Positions 8,674-17,028 of a stretch of 64,000 nucleotides of DNA are shown one piece after another; the stretch's first letter is position 1, and each line of letters starts with the position of its first letter. The stretch spans positions 262,777 to 326,776 of the forward strand of contig JBEEGH010000005.1 in assembly GCA_041166745.1 (NCBI GenBank), in the 5' to 3' direction. The position numbers were made by a program, and so were the translations under genes. The notes beneath the pieces are model-generated. The model saw only the letters and a program-made list of their open reading frames with translations. It had not been told where the DNA came from and ran no database searches. Source of the DNA: DASUCS01 sp041166745 (GTDB lineage Bacteria > Actinomycetota > Acidimicrobiia > Acidimicrobiales > JACDCH01).

Positions 8674-9054
8674 ACGAAGAAACCACTCGTTGCCGCAGTC
8701 GTCGCCGCCTCACTTCTCGCGGGAGCAGGCGTCGGCGCCGTCTTCTTCGGTCCTGGGCCAGCTGGTGCCCAGAGCACGTCGAGCGACTCCACATCGAGCG
8801 ATTCGACGTCGGCGCCGACATCGAACGAAGACGCAACCCACGAGGCCAGCGAAACCCCCGAACAAGAAGCCGCCGAGGATTCGGGGCAGGCGCATCGAGG
8901 CGAACATCACGGCCCTGGTGGTCGCGGTCCGAACGAGGACGCGGCGCACGAGGCCAACGAGACGCCGGAGCAAGAAGCGGCTGAAGACGCTGGCACCGCT
9001 CCGGCGCCCGACTCGAATTCTTCGTCGACGAGTTCGAGCTCGTCATCCTCGTAA
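8674..9054 (+). CDS. Secreted acidic repeat protein with an ACG in the start position
   Basis: A 127-codon frame ends at TAA 9052-9054. From 8677 it reads KKPLVAAVVAASLLAGAGV..., a textbook signal peptide ending near PAGAQ, then Ser/Thr-rich linkers, two near-identical ~21-residue repeats (NEDATHEASETPEQEAAED and NEDAAHEANETPEQEAAED) and a poly-Ser tail. The codon where ATG is expected is ACG. A stop (TGA) lies three codons upstream in frame, and there is no ATG, GTG or TTG before the signal peptide. TACGGT at 8660-8665 is 8 bases ahead, the spacing seen at leaderless starts here. ACG initiation, a T-to-C change or a sequence error are all possible. Function unknown. Confidence 0.65.
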   Translation, partial: TKKPLVAAVVAASLLAGAGVGAVFFGPGPAGAQSTSSDSTSSDSTSAPTSNEDATHEASETPEQEAAEDSGQAHRGEHHGPGGRGPNEDAAHEANETPEQEAAEDAGTAPAPDSNSSSTSSSSSSS

Positions 9055-9105
9055 TGACGCCGTCCTGAGGTATCACGCCGCTGCTCAGTGGGCAACGTGG
9101 CCCCC

Positions 9106-9726
9106 ATGGACGCAATCACACTGCTCAAGAACGATCACAAGACCGTCAACGAGTTGTTCAGGAAGTTCGAGAAGGCCGGTGACAGCGCTCACAAGACCAA
9201 GGCGAAATTGGTCGAGCAGATCATCCACGAGCTCGCGATTCACGCCGCGGTCGAGGAAGTCGCGTTCTATCCGTTCATCAAGGGTGCGAGCGAGACGCTG
9301 AAAGACGATGTCCTCGAGAGCCTCGAGGAGCACCACGTCGTGAAGTGGTTGCTGAGCGAGCTCGAGGGCATGAGCCCGAAGGACGAGCGCTTCGATGCGA
9401 AGGTCACCGTTCTCATCGAGAACGTTCGCCATCACGTCAAAGAAGAGGAAGAGGAGATGTTCCCGCGGGTGCGCAAGATGCTCTCCCGCTCGGACCTCCA
9501 GGAGCTCGGCGAGGCCCTCGCCAATGCCAAGAAGATCGCGCCGACGCACCCGCATCCGAAGGCGCCCGACGAGCCGCCGTTCAATGCGGTCGCGAGCATG
9601 GTGTCCGGGTTGGTGGACCGTGCGCGCGACACCGGACGTGAGGCGGTGAAGCGGTCGACCAAGACGACCCGCCGACCCGCCGCACGCGCCACCGGTCGCC
9701 GCGGGCCCGCGTCGAAGTCGCGATAG
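9106..9726 (+). CDS. Hemerythrin HHE-domain protein
   Basis: 206 residues from the ATG at 9106 (MDAITLLKNDHKTV), the usual start of the family; an in-frame GTG at 9088 would add only six residues. Metal-ligand His/Glu motifs appear in order: NDHKTV, HELAIHAAVEE, EEHHVVKWLL and HHVKEEEEEMFP. These should bind a non-haem di-iron centre for O2, NO or redox sensing. The last 60 residues are basic and Pro/Arg-rich (TTRRPAARATGRRGPASKSR), possibly contacting nucleic acid or envelope. The gene ends exactly where msrA, on the other strand, ends. Confidence 0.9.
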   Translation: MDAITLLKNDHKTVNELFRKFEKAGDSAHKTKAKLVEQIIHELAIHAAVEEVAFYPFIKGASETLKDDVLESLEEHHVVKWLLSELEGMSPKDERFDAKVTVLIENVRHHVKEEEEEMFPRVRKMLSRSDLQELGEALANAKKIAPTHPHPKAPDEPPFNAVASMVSGLVDRARDTGREAVKRSTKTTRRPAARATGRRGPASKSR

Positions 9727-10326
9727 TCAGTCGGCGGTCGTCAGCCCGATCGGGCAGGACACGCCGGTACCACCGAGACCGCAGTACCCGTTCGGCACCT
9801 TCGCCAGGTACTGCTGGTGATAGCCCTCGGCGTAATAGAAGGGCGGCGCGGCCGCGATCTCGGTCGTGATCTCGCCGTAACCGGCTGCCTTCAGCCGCTC
9901 TTCGAACATCGCCTTGCTCGCCTCGGCCGCCGCCAGCTGCTCAGGGGAGAACGTGTAGATCGCTGAGCGGTACTGCGTGCCGATGTCGTTTCCTTGGCGC
10001 ATGCCTTGCGTCGGATCGTGCGACTCCCAGAAGAGCTTCAACAGCTGCTCGTACGAGACCTTCGCCGGGTCGAACACCACGAGCACGGCCTCGGTGTGCC
10101 CCGTGCGCCCGCTGCACACCTGCTCGTAGGTCGGGTCGGGCGTCTGACCACCCGCATAGCCCACCGCCGTGGTGTACACACCCTCGGTCTCCCAGAATTT
10201 GCGTTCCGCACCCCAGAAGCACCCCAGCCCGAAGATCGCTTGTTCGAGCCCGTCGGGGAACGGCCCCTTCAGCGGGTGGAAGTTGACGAAGTGCTGCTCG
10301 GGAACGTCCTTGTCCTTGGAGAACAT
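9727..10326 (-). CDS. msrA: Peptide methionine-(S)-S-oxide reductase
   Basis: 199 residues with the catalytic GCFWGAER motif (Cys36) and the family segments GYAGGQTPDPTYEQVCSGRTGHTEAV and GTQYRSAIYT. It reduces methionine-S-sulfoxide in proteins using thioredoxin. The C-terminal Cys (NGYCGLGGTGVSCP) are likely resolving residues. TAGCCT (rc 10333-10338) sits six bases before the ATG, so the message is probably leaderless. Its neighbours, a stress protein and a hemerythrin, suggest an oxidative-stress neighbourhood, which is inference. Confidence 0.95.
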   Translation of the reverse strand: MFSKDKDVPEQHFVNFHPLKGPFPDGLEQAIFGLGCFWGAERKFWETEGVYTTAVGYAGGQTPDPTYEQVCSGRTGHTEAVLVVFDPAKVSYEQLLKLFWESHDPTQGMRQGNDIGTQYRSAIYTFSPEQLAAAEASKAMFEERLKAAGYGEITTEIAAAPPFYYAEGYHQQYLAKVPNGYCGLGGTGVSCPIGLTTAD

Positions 10327-10364
10327 GCCCGCAGGCTACGGCGCAGACGTCCGGAAATCTCGCC

Positions 10365-10393
10365 TGGACGCCATATGACATTTCATGTATTTT
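10365..10393 (+). promoter_or_regulatory. Candidate leaderless promoter of the WXG100-like cassette
   Basis: TGGACG (10365-10370) and TATTTT (10388-10393) are spaced by 17 bases. The expected transcription start falls at or next to the ATG at 10400, so no 5' leader is predicted. There is no Shine-Dalgarno before that ATG. Confidence 0.5.
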
Positions 10394-10399
10394 CCATCT

Positions 10400-10705
10400 A
10401 TGTCATTTCCCTTGGGGGTGGAGGGGCAAGCGGCGATCGAGGCCATCGCCGCCTGCGACCGACTGGCGCCCAAGCTGCTCGAGCTCCTCGCGCAACACGA
10501 TCACGCGGCCACCATGGCGCGACCCGACTGGAGCGGTCCCCACCGGGACGCGTTCGAAGCGCGATTCGCTGGAGTCGAGCGAGCATTGATCGCCGGCGGG
10601 TATTGGGTGCTCCAGGTCCGGCACGCCGCCGTGACGAGGTTGGCGGAGTTGACCGTGCAAGCGGAGGAAGCGGCCGGACTGATTCCCGCGACTGGGCCCC
10701 GATGA
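10400..10705 (+). CDS. Small WXG100-like helical protein
   Basis: 101 residues, predicted as two helices around a W-S-G turn (ARPDWSGPHRDAFEARFAG), the hallmark of WXG100/ESAT-6-like proteins, which have about 100 residues. The ATG at 10400 fits a leaderless promoter; an in-frame ATG at 10385 is an alternative. Its stop overlaps the start of the 371-residue gene by four bases (ATGA). The pair resembles a WXG100 partner and a larger secreted protein, but no ESX/type VII machinery is in the window, so the secretion link is inference. Confidence 0.7.
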   Translation: MSFPLGVEGQAAIEAIAACDRLAPKLLELLAQHDHAATMARPDWSGPHRDAFEARFAGVERALIAGGYWVLQVRHAAVTRLAELTVQAEEAAGLIPATGPR

Positions 10706-11817
10706 GCGACGGGGTGCTGTGCTCGGCGCGGCCGGCCGATCTGCTCGAGTACACCCGCGAGACCGGCGATGTCATCTGGCAGCTGCGCAACGGGCTCGTC
10801 ACCTTCGATGCCGCCGTCGAGGAGTACCTGTCCGCATCGGGCGGGTGGTTGATCGGATTGATCAAGAAACTCGGCTACCGCGACCCCCTCTGGAACGCCG
10901 TCGTCGACCTCGACGACCTGTCGTCATGGGTCTCGCATGTGGCGTGGGCGTTCGCCATGGCTGGGGCGGGCGGCGACATCCACTCGACCGATCTCGTCTC
11001 GACTTCCACGCTGGCCGTGGGTTCCTGGCTCGACCCGGTCGAGTGGAAGCCGGCGGCCCATGTTCGACCCGGTCAGCCGGGCGACTGGCTCCGTGCGTTC
11101 AACCCGCTCTGTCGCGGTTACCAAGACGGCGCCGGTTATCGCGGGTCGGGATTCATCCAGGGACCTGACGGCCGTCTCTATCCGCTCGTCGCGCCCTTCG
11201 TCACCCGCGATGGCACTGAGTACAACGCCGACAACGGCCTTGCTCCGGGACAGACGAGCGTGCTCGAGCTCGACGGGAGCGACCAGGGCTGGACGACGGT
11301 CTGGGAATCCATCGGCGTCGAGCGGTGGCGGGAAGACCCCGGCGTGTGGGACAAGGTCTGGATGGGCGTCGGCAGCACGGTCGGCGGGCGTCCGAGTGGG
11401 AGCGCCGAGAGCGATGTCGAGAAGCTCGTGTTGATGCCGGGCATGGCACCGTGGTTCGGAGCGCCGGCGGACCGCCCGCCCGAAGAGCCGACGCCGCCGC
11501 CGTACATGGTGCCGGCGGCTCCCGACTACGCGCCGCCGGGCCAGCCCGACACCATGTATCCGGGTTCGGTTGCCGGGGCGGCCGTGAGCGGTGGTGTGCC
11601 GATGCTCATCGAGGGTTTCGGCGGCGGGTTGATGGCCGATCTCGGATCATTCGATGCGTTCGACGTGACGTTCCAGGAGAACGCCGCCGGTGATGTGCGC
11701 GCGCTGTACAAGCGCGTCTATGTCGGGTTCGACGACGCCGGCGAGCCCTACGCCGACTCCGTCTGGGTGACGGGTCCGGAGAACAACGATCACGTCCTGA
11801 TCAATTACGCGCCGTGA
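10702..11817 (+). CDS. Unknown protein paired with the WXG100-like gene
   Basis: 371 residues, not recognised. There is no signal peptide. Residues 1-110 are helical with a hydrophobic Gly-rich part (LSSWVSHVAWAFAMAGAGGD), the middle is Trp/Gly/Asp-rich, residues ~245-290 form a Pro-rich linker (PPEEPTPPPYMVPAAP), and the last 90 residues form a compact C-terminal region (FDAFDVTFQENAAGDVRALY...). The layout (partner helix bundle, Pro linker, C-terminal domain) is like ESX- or contact-type effector proteins. No immunity gene follows; the next gene is convergent and overlaps its last 17 bases. Confidence 0.7.
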   Translation: MSDGVLCSARPADLLEYTRETGDVIWQLRNGLVTFDAAVEEYLSASGGWLIGLIKKLGYRDPLWNAVVDLDDLSSWVSHVAWAFAMAGAGGDIHSTDLVSTSTLAVGSWLDPVEWKPAAHVRPGQPGDWLRAFNPLCRGYQDGAGYRGSGFIQGPDGRLYPLVAPFVTRDGTEYNADNGLAPGQTSVLELDGSDQGWTTVWESIGVERWREDPGVWDKVWMGVGSTVGGRPSGSAESDVEKLVLMPGMAPWFGAPADRPPEEPTPPPYMVPAAPDYAPPGQPDTMYPGSVAGAAVSGGVPMLIEGFGGGLMADLGSFDAFDVTFQENAAGDVRALYKRVYVGFDDAGEPYADSVWVTGPENNDHVLINYAP

Positions 11818-13468
11818 GCTGATCGCGCAGCTCGCGCTTGAGGATCTTGCCGGACGCGTTTCGGGGGAGCGGCGCGTCGACGATCGTGATCAGGCTCGGA
11901 ACCTTGAACGACGCGAGTCGTTCGCCTACGTGCGCTTGCAGTTCTGCCGGGGTGAGTGTCGAGCCCGCCCGCGGCAGCACTGCGGCGGCCACCTCCTCGC
12001 CGAGGCGCTCGTGCGGAACGCCGAACACGGCCGCCTCGTGCACGCTCGGATGCTCGTACAACGCGGCCTCGACCTCCGCGCAGTACACGTTCTCGCCGGC
12101 GCGCAGCACCATGTCCTTGGCGCGGTCCTCGACATACACGAAGCCCTCGTCATCGATGCGGCCGATGTCTCCGCTGCGGAGCCATCCGTCGACGATCACC
12201 TCAGCGGTGTCTTCGGGCCTGTTCCAGTAGCCGCGGATCAGGTGGGGGCCCTTGAACCAGATCTCGCCGCGCTCGCCCGGCGGAAGGGCGTTTCCTTCGT
12301 CGTCGCGCACCTCGATCTCGAGGATCGGCGTCGCCCGGCCGGTGCTCGTCGGGTGGGCGATGTAGTCGGCGCCGCCGTTCTGCGGACCGTAGGCGTTGGT
12401 CTCGGTCATGCCGTAGCCGATGCCGGGGCTGGCTTTGGGAAAGTTTGACTGCATGCGCCGGACGAGTTCGGGCGGCGCCGGTGCCCCGCCGCCGCCGACG
12501 TTGCGCAGGCTCGACGTGTCGTGGTCAGCGAACCGAGGCGACGCGAGCAGATCCCAGTTCTGCGTGGGAACGCCGACGAAGTTGGTGACGCGTTCGCGTT
12601 CGATCAACTCCAGCGCGCGTTCCGGGTCCCACTTGTACATGATCACGAGCTTCAGGCCGCTCGCCAGACACGAGAGCATGACGGGTACGCACCCAGTGAC
12701 GTGAAACAACGGTACGACGAGGATGAACGCGAGCGGCTCGTCGGTGGCCGGTGGTTCAGGATTGCGCAGTCGCTCGACGGCCGAGCGGCAGCCGAACCCC
12801 AACAGCGCCTGCACGATGCTGCGATGCGTCGACACGGCGCCCTTCGGACGACCTGTCGTGCCCGAGGTGTAGAGGATGGTGGCGTCGTCGTCGGGGTCGA
12901 TGTGGACATCAGGCATCGGCGCCCCCGGTACGACCACATCGTCCCATCGGTCGACGTCGCTCACCGTCGCATCGCGTACGACGATCGTGCCGATGCCCAG
13001 CCGCTTGCGGCTCGCCGCACTGCGATCGACCCGTTCGCGATCGGCGATGAGCACTCGCGCGCCACAGTCTTCGAGGGCGTAGTCGAGCTCGTCTTCGGTC
13101 CACCACGCATTGAGCGACACGGAGATGGCGCCAAGCGAGGTGATGGCGGCAAAGGCAACCACCCACTCCGGGTAGTTGCGCATCCCGATCGCGACACGAT
13201 CGCCTTTGGCGATGCCGTACCGCTCGACGAGGGCGGCAGCCAGCGCGTCGACTTGGTCGGCGAACCGGGTGAAGGTCCATCGCTCGTCCTCATACACAAG
13301 GAAGACGTCGTCGCCGCGGGCTCGAGTCGTGGCCACGATCTCGCGCAGGCTCGGCGGAGCGTTGCGAAACACCGTGACCGTTGCGCCTCGTATCTCCGCC
13401 CGCCCAGTCTCGAACCGCTCACCTGGCGCCGTGATCGTCGCCATCGCGTCGGCGTAGCTCATCGTCAT
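11801..13468 (-). CDS. AMP-dependent acyl-CoA synthetase/ligase
   Basis: 555 residues of the ANL superfamily. Adenylation motifs are present: ILYTSGTTGRPKGAVSTH (P-loop), GYGMTETNAYG, and in the C-terminal domain YWNRPEDTAEVIVDGWLRSGDIGRIDDEG and the catalytic Lys near PRNASGKILKRELR. It should activate a carboxylic acid as acyl-AMP and then acyl-CoA; chain length is not readable. The ATG at 13468 overlaps the stop of the PhyH-like gene, placing it at the end of the cobalamin operon, which is unexpected. It converges on the 10702-11817 gene. Confidence 0.92.
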   Translation of the reverse strand: MTMSYADAMATITAPGERFETGRAEIRGATVTVFRNAPPSLREIVATTRARGDDVFLVYEDERWTFTRFADQVDALAAALVERYGIAKGDRVAIGMRNYPEWVVAFAAITSLGAISVSLNAWWTEDELDYALEDCGARVLIADRERVDRSAASRKRLGIGTIVVRDATVSDVDRWDDVVVPGAPMPDVHIDPDDDATILYTSGTTGRPKGAVSTHRSIVQALLGFGCRSAVERLRNPEPPATDEPLAFILVVPLFHVTGCVPVMLSCLASGLKLVIMYKWDPERALELIERERVTNFVGVPTQNWDLLASPRFADHDTSSLRNVGGGGAPAPPELVRRMQSNFPKASPGIGYGMTETNAYGPQNGGADYIAHPTSTGRATPILEIEVRDDEGNALPPGERGEIWFKGPHLIRGYWNRPEDTAEVIVDGWLRSGDIGRIDDEGFVYVEDRAKDMVLRAGENVYCAEVEAALYEHPSVHEAAVFGVPHERLGEEVAAAVLPRAGSTLTPAELQAHVGERLASFKVPSLITIVDAPLPRNASGKILKRELRDQLTARN

Positions 13469-14250
13469 GGGAGGTCTTCCACTTTCTCGGGAACGTACGA
13501 CAGATCATGCAGGCGTGGTCGTCCTGCGGGTTGCCAGGACGGCAACAACGCTCGGCGGTGCTGCCCACTCGTGTTCGGGGATGAACGGTGCACGAGGTAG
13601 GCGCCGAACCACAACACCGATCCCGCCGGCACTTCCACCACGACCTCGGATGCCACGTCGAGGCGCGACGGATCAGCCAGGAACCGAGTCGGGTCGTTCG
13701 GGTCGCGGGGTGCCGCCCCGTTCCGATGCGAGCCCGGAATGACTCGCACGGCGCCATTGCTCTCGATCGCGTCGTCGAGGAACACGATCGCGGTGACGAC
13801 GTCGGCGGCGGCGTCGCCCGCGGCGACGTACCAGTAGGGGAAATCCTGGTGCCACGGGAACTCACTGCCTTCGCGGGCCCGTTTGAGGTTCAGCTTCGAG
13901 GTGAACGGTCCGAGATCGTCGGTACCGAGTTCACGCTTGACCGGAGCCGTCAGTCTCGGATCGCGGAACAGCGCGTCGATCTTCGGGTCGAGGTGGTCCG
14001 CGGGTTCGATGAGGCGGATCTCCTTACTCCCGTCGGCCCACTCCCATTGGATCCCGGCGCGCGAAGAGAACTGAATGCGATGACCATCGGCCAATCGCCC
14101 TTCGGGCCCGGCGCCATCGCGGGTCGCGTGCTGCTTCACCTGATCGGCCACCGCTTCGGCCACCGACCGCAACTCGTCGAGCTCGGCCGCGCCGAGAACG
14201 CTCTCCTCGAGGTGATAACCGAGCGCGCCAAATGCGGTTTTGCCGTTCAT
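13465..14250 (-). CDS. Phytanoyl-CoA dioxygenase (PhyH)-family protein
   Basis: 261 residues from the ATG at 14250, which overlaps the cobT stop (ATGA). The Fe(II)/2-oxoglutarate facial triad is visible: HxD in FPWHQDFPYWY, and a distal His in AYLVHRSSPNTSGQHRRALL with the following Arg likely binding 2-oxoglutarate. It should hydroxylate an unactivated carbon, perhaps of an acyl-CoA or a small metabolite. Coupling to the acyl-CoA ligase downstream suggests a two-step acid activation/hydroxylation module that shares the B12 operon; the substrate is unknown. Confidence 0.88.
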   Translation of the reverse strand: MNGKTAFGALGYHLEESVLGAAELDELRSVAEAVADQVKQHATRDGAGPEGRLADGHRIQFSSRAGIQWEWADGSKEIRLIEPADHLDPKIDALFRDPRLTAPVKRELGTDDLGPFTSKLNLKRAREGSEFPWHQDFPYWYVAAGDAAADVVTAIVFLDDAIESNGAVRVIPGSHRNGAAPRDPNDPTRFLADPSRLDVASEVVVEVPAGSVLWFGAYLVHRSSPNTSGQHRRALLPSWQPAGRPRLHDLSYVPEKVEDLP

Positions 14251-15302
14251 GTCTTGTCGGACACGCCGGCGCTGTCGAAGGTGGCCATCTCCGCGAGCAG
14301 GCGGGCGCTGGCTTCGAGGACCGGCAGCGCGAGACACGCGCCCGACCCTTCGCCGAGACGCATGCCGAGATCGAGTACCGGCTCGAGGTCGAGGTGCTCG
14401 AGCACCGCGGTCGCTCCGGGCTCGGTCGAGCGGTGTCCGGCGAACGCGAACGCCAGCGCTGCCGGACAGAGGCTTGTGGCGGCGAGCAGCGCGGCGCCCG
14501 CAATCACCCCGTCGACCACGACCGGCACCCGCTGGGCCGCACCGCCAACGATGAATCCGGCGAGAGCCGCGATCTCGAGTCCGCCGACTTCGGCGAGAAC
14601 GACTCGCCCGGCCGTCTGCGCGCCGAGTCGGGCCAGCGCCCGCTCGACCACCGCGACTTTGCGGGCCAGTGTGGCGTCGTCGATTCCGGTACCGCGTCCG
14701 GTGACTTCGGATGCGGTCCGACCGGTCATCGCCGCGACAATCGCAGCGGCGGCTGTGGTGTTGCCGATTCCCATGTCACCGGTCACCAGTGCGCGCGCCC
14801 CGGCTTCGACGAGTTCGACCGCGACCTGGGCTCCGATGTCGAGGGCGAGCGCGACGTCGTCCGCGGTCATCGCCGGCTCCACGGCGAGGTCGGCCGTTGC
14901 GCGTCGAACCTTTCGGCGCAGCAGACCTGGTGCGTCGTCGAGTTCGGAGGCCACGCCTACGTCGATGACCGTGACGCGCGCGCCCATCTGGCGAGCGAGC
15001 ACGTTGATGGCGGCGCCGCCCGCGACGAAGTTGGCGACCATCTGCGCCGTGACTTCTTGGGGCCACGGCGTGACGCCCTGCGCGAGGACGCCGTGGTCGG
15101 CGGCGAAGACCGCAATCGCGGCAGGAGCGGGCACGGGCGGCGGCATCGCACCGGCAATGGCGGACAGCCGGATGCCGATGGTCTCGAGCCGGCCGAGGGC
15201 GCCGCGCGGCTTCGTGAGTCGATCGTGGTGAGCGGCCGCGGCCTGCTCGGCGCCGGCATCGAGTGCGCCCACCGCGGCGGCGGCTTCGGCAAACCCCGTC
15301 AT
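14247..15302 (-). CDS. cobT: Nicotinate-nucleotide-DMB phosphoribosyltransferase CobT
   Basis: 351 residues from the ATG at 15302, which overlaps the upstream stop. CobT makes alpha-ribazole phosphate from nicotinate mononucleotide and dimethylbenzimidazole for the lower ligand of B12. Family motifs are TKPRGALGRLE near the N-terminus, VFAADHGVLAQGVTPWPQEVT, TGDMGIGNTTAAAAI and the C-terminal LGEGSGACLALP with the catalytic Glu (about residue 318). A longer in-frame extension upstream lacks family similarity. It sits in the nucleotide-loop assembly operon. Confidence 0.95.
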   Translation of the reverse strand: MTGFAEAAAAVGALDAGAEQAAAAHHDRLTKPRGALGRLETIGIRLSAIAGAMPPPVPAPAAIAVFAADHGVLAQGVTPWPQEVTAQMVANFVAGGAAINVLARQMGARVTVIDVGVASELDDAPGLLRRKVRRATADLAVEPAMTADDVALALDIGAQVAVELVEAGARALVTGDMGIGNTTAAAAIVAAMTGRTASEVTGRGTGIDDATLARKVAVVERALARLGAQTAGRVVLAEVGGLEIAALAGFIVGGAAQRVPVVVDGVIAGAALLAATSLCPAALAFAFAGHRSTEPGATAVLEHLDLEPVLDLGMRLGEGSGACLALPVLEASARLLAEMATFDSAGVSDKT

Positions 15303-16165
15303 CGGGCCAACGCGATCGAGACGCGTTCGAGGCCACGTTCGTCGGGCACGGCGATGCGTACATGGTGTGGAAGCCCGAAGCTCGTGCAGTCTCGGACCAG
15401 GACTCCATGCTGGGCCAAGCGCTCGCGGAGGCCGGGCGCCTCGAGTAACAGCCAATTCGCGTCGGACGGTTCGGATGCGAATCCGTTGGCCGCGAGCAGC
15501 TCCGCCAGCTCCGTGCGCAACTCCGCAACCGTGCGAGACCACTTGTCGAGCTCCGCGGCGAGCAGCAACTCCGGCAGTAGTGCGAGCGCCAGGCTGTTGA
15601 CCGACCAGAGAGGCGCGGTCACGTCATCCGCGATGAGATAGCCGAGCCGCAGACCTGGACAGGCGAAGAGCTTCGTCAAGGACCCGATCGTGGCAACGCT
15701 CGGTCGATGTGCCGTCCATCGTCCGGTGGCAAGAGGATAGAACGCTTCGTCCCAGATGTCGGCGGACTCGCCGGTGCCCGCAAGGCGGCCCGTCGGGTTG
15801 TGAGGATCGGATCGCCACGTCGGTCCCGAGCCCGAGCGCGGATGCAACGCGAACTCGGGCTCGGATGCGACAGTGCCTCCGAAGCGAGCGCGCGCCAACG
15901 AGATGGCCTCGGCGCCGCCGTTCGTCAGCACGAGACGATCGACCTCGACGCCGATCACTTCTGCGAGCAGTCGGGTCGCCGTCGACGGATCGGGATAGTG
16001 CCGCAGCGAGTCGAGGTGTCGGGCGGCGAGCGTACTCAGATCGGGAGCGCACGGGTTCAGGCTGAGTGACAGGTCGAGCAGTTCGCTCGGCTTGAGGCCG
16101 AGGGCGCGCGCAACTGCCGGACCGTCACCTCCATGCGGTCCTGGAGGCGGGGTCGCCGTCACCAT
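15299..16165 (-). CDS. cobD: CobD/CobC-type PLP aminotransferase-fold enzyme (threonine-phosphate decarboxylase)
   Basis: 288 residues, class I/II aminotransferase fold related to histidinol-phosphate aminotransferase. Motifs: LDLSLSLNPCAPD, LTNGGAEAISL, DPHNPTGRLAG and the PLP lysine in SLTKLFACPGLRLGY. In this context it most likely decarboxylates L-threonine phosphate to aminopropanol phosphate, the linker used by the next enzyme, CbiB. It is shorter than the usual ~350 residues, mainly in the first half. The start is the ATG at 16165 or the adjoining GTG at 16162, which gives a GTGA overlap with cbiB. Confidence 0.85.
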   Translation of the reverse strand: MVTATPPPGPHGGDGPAVARALGLKPSELLDLSLSLNPCAPDLSTLAARHLDSLRHYPDPSTATRLLAEVIGVEVDRLVLTNGGAEAISLARARFGGTVASEPEFALHPRSGSGPTWRSDPHNPTGRLAGTGESADIWDEAFYPLATGRWTAHRPSVATIGSLTKLFACPGLRLGYLIADDVTAPLWSVNSLALALLPELLLAAELDKWSRTVAELRTELAELLAANGFASEPSDANWLLLEAPGLRERLAQHGVLVRDCTSFGLPHHVRIAVPDERGLERVSIALAR

Positions 16166-17028
16166 GGGAGCGTGGCCGCGATGCCGGTGATGAGCCATTG
16201 CACGTCCGACGACAACCGGACCGCGCGCGCGATGTCGTGGCGTTCGGGAGAGCGGCCGTCGCCGAGAGGCGGTCGCAGCTCGGCGCGATCGCCGTAGCGG
16301 TTCTCGCCGCCGAGACGAACGCCGAGCGCGGCCGCGAAGGCGGCTTCACTCACACCGGCGTTCGGTGACGGGTGCGAGGGCGCATCACCCAACACCGCTC
16401 GCTGCACTGCGGTCGCCCGTCTCGGGCGTGCGACAGCGACGAGGCCGCCGGTCACGCGGGCGGGCAGGAAGTTGGCGGCGTCGTCGAGGCGGGCGCTGGC
16501 CCAGCCGAACCGCTCGTAGCGCGGCGAGTGATGGCCGACCATGGCATCGAGCGTGTTCACGGCGCGATAGCCCAGCGCACCAGGGCCGCCTGCGGCCATC
16601 GCCCATAGGGCCGGTGCCACGATCGCGTCAACGGTGTTCTCCGCCACCGATTCGACCACCGCACGGCACACATCCTTCTCCTCGAAGTCGCGAGGATCGC
16701 GACCGACGAGGGCCGGCAGCAACTCGCGAGCGTGTTCGAGGTCGCCTGTGGCCAGGGCCGTCTCGACCCCGAGCGCGGCTTCTCTGAGTGCCCTTCCAGC
16801 GACTGCCGTGTAGGTCGCGAGCGTTGCCGGGGTCACGAGCCCTACTCCGAGCCCGAGGGCGGTTCCGATAGCGGCATGCAGGAACCCGGTGGTGCGGTGG
16901 TCGCGGTAGATCGCACGCTCGACCGCACTCATCGTCTTGCCGAACAGCGCTACGGGATGCAGCGCGGCGACCGGCTCGCCAAGGGCGCGGTCGGCGAGTA
17001 GCCCGAGTGCGACCGCACGGCCCCTCAC
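16159..17028 (-). CDS. cbiB: Adenosylcobinamide-phosphate synthase CbiB
   Basis: 289 residues from the GTG at 17028, which overlaps the cobS stop (GTGA). It is an integral membrane protein with the CbiB motifs LGEPVAALHPVALFGK, RDFEEKDVCRAVVESVAENTVDAIVAP and GHHSPRYERFGWASARLDDAANFLPARVTG. It condenses adenosylcobyric acid with aminopropanol phosphate. An in-frame upstream extension is Arg-rich and unlike the family, so it is excluded. It connects CbiZ, which makes cobyric acid, with CobU/CobS/CobT. Confidence 0.94.
   Translation of the reverse strand: MRGRAVALGLLADRALGEPVAALHPVALFGKTMSAVERAIYRDHRTTGFLHAAIGTALGLGVGLVTPATLATYTAVAGRALREAALGVETALATGDLEHARELLPALVGRDPRDFEEKDVCRAVVESVAENTVDAIVAPALWAMAAGGPGALGYRAVNTLDAMVGHHSPRYERFGWASARLDDAANFLPARVTGGLVAVARPRRATAVQRAVLGDAPSHPSPNAGVSEAAFAAALGVRLGGENRYGDRAELRPPLGDGRSPERHDIARAVRLSSDVQWLITGIAATLPW

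Noticed and set aside
8664..8984. GTG-started frame overlapping the secreted repeat protein
   Set aside because: Arg-rich shadow of the real frame with no signal peptide; its GTG overlaps the -10 hexamer.
9994..10701. In-frame extension upstream of the 371-residue gene
   Set aside because: It runs antisense through msrA and across the WXG100-like gene in another frame; the ATG at 10702 with its ATGA overlap is the better start.
12521..13600. Long plus-strand frame opposite the acyl-CoA ligase
   Set aside because: It is antisense to a protein with full ANL motifs; composition is typical of shadow frames.
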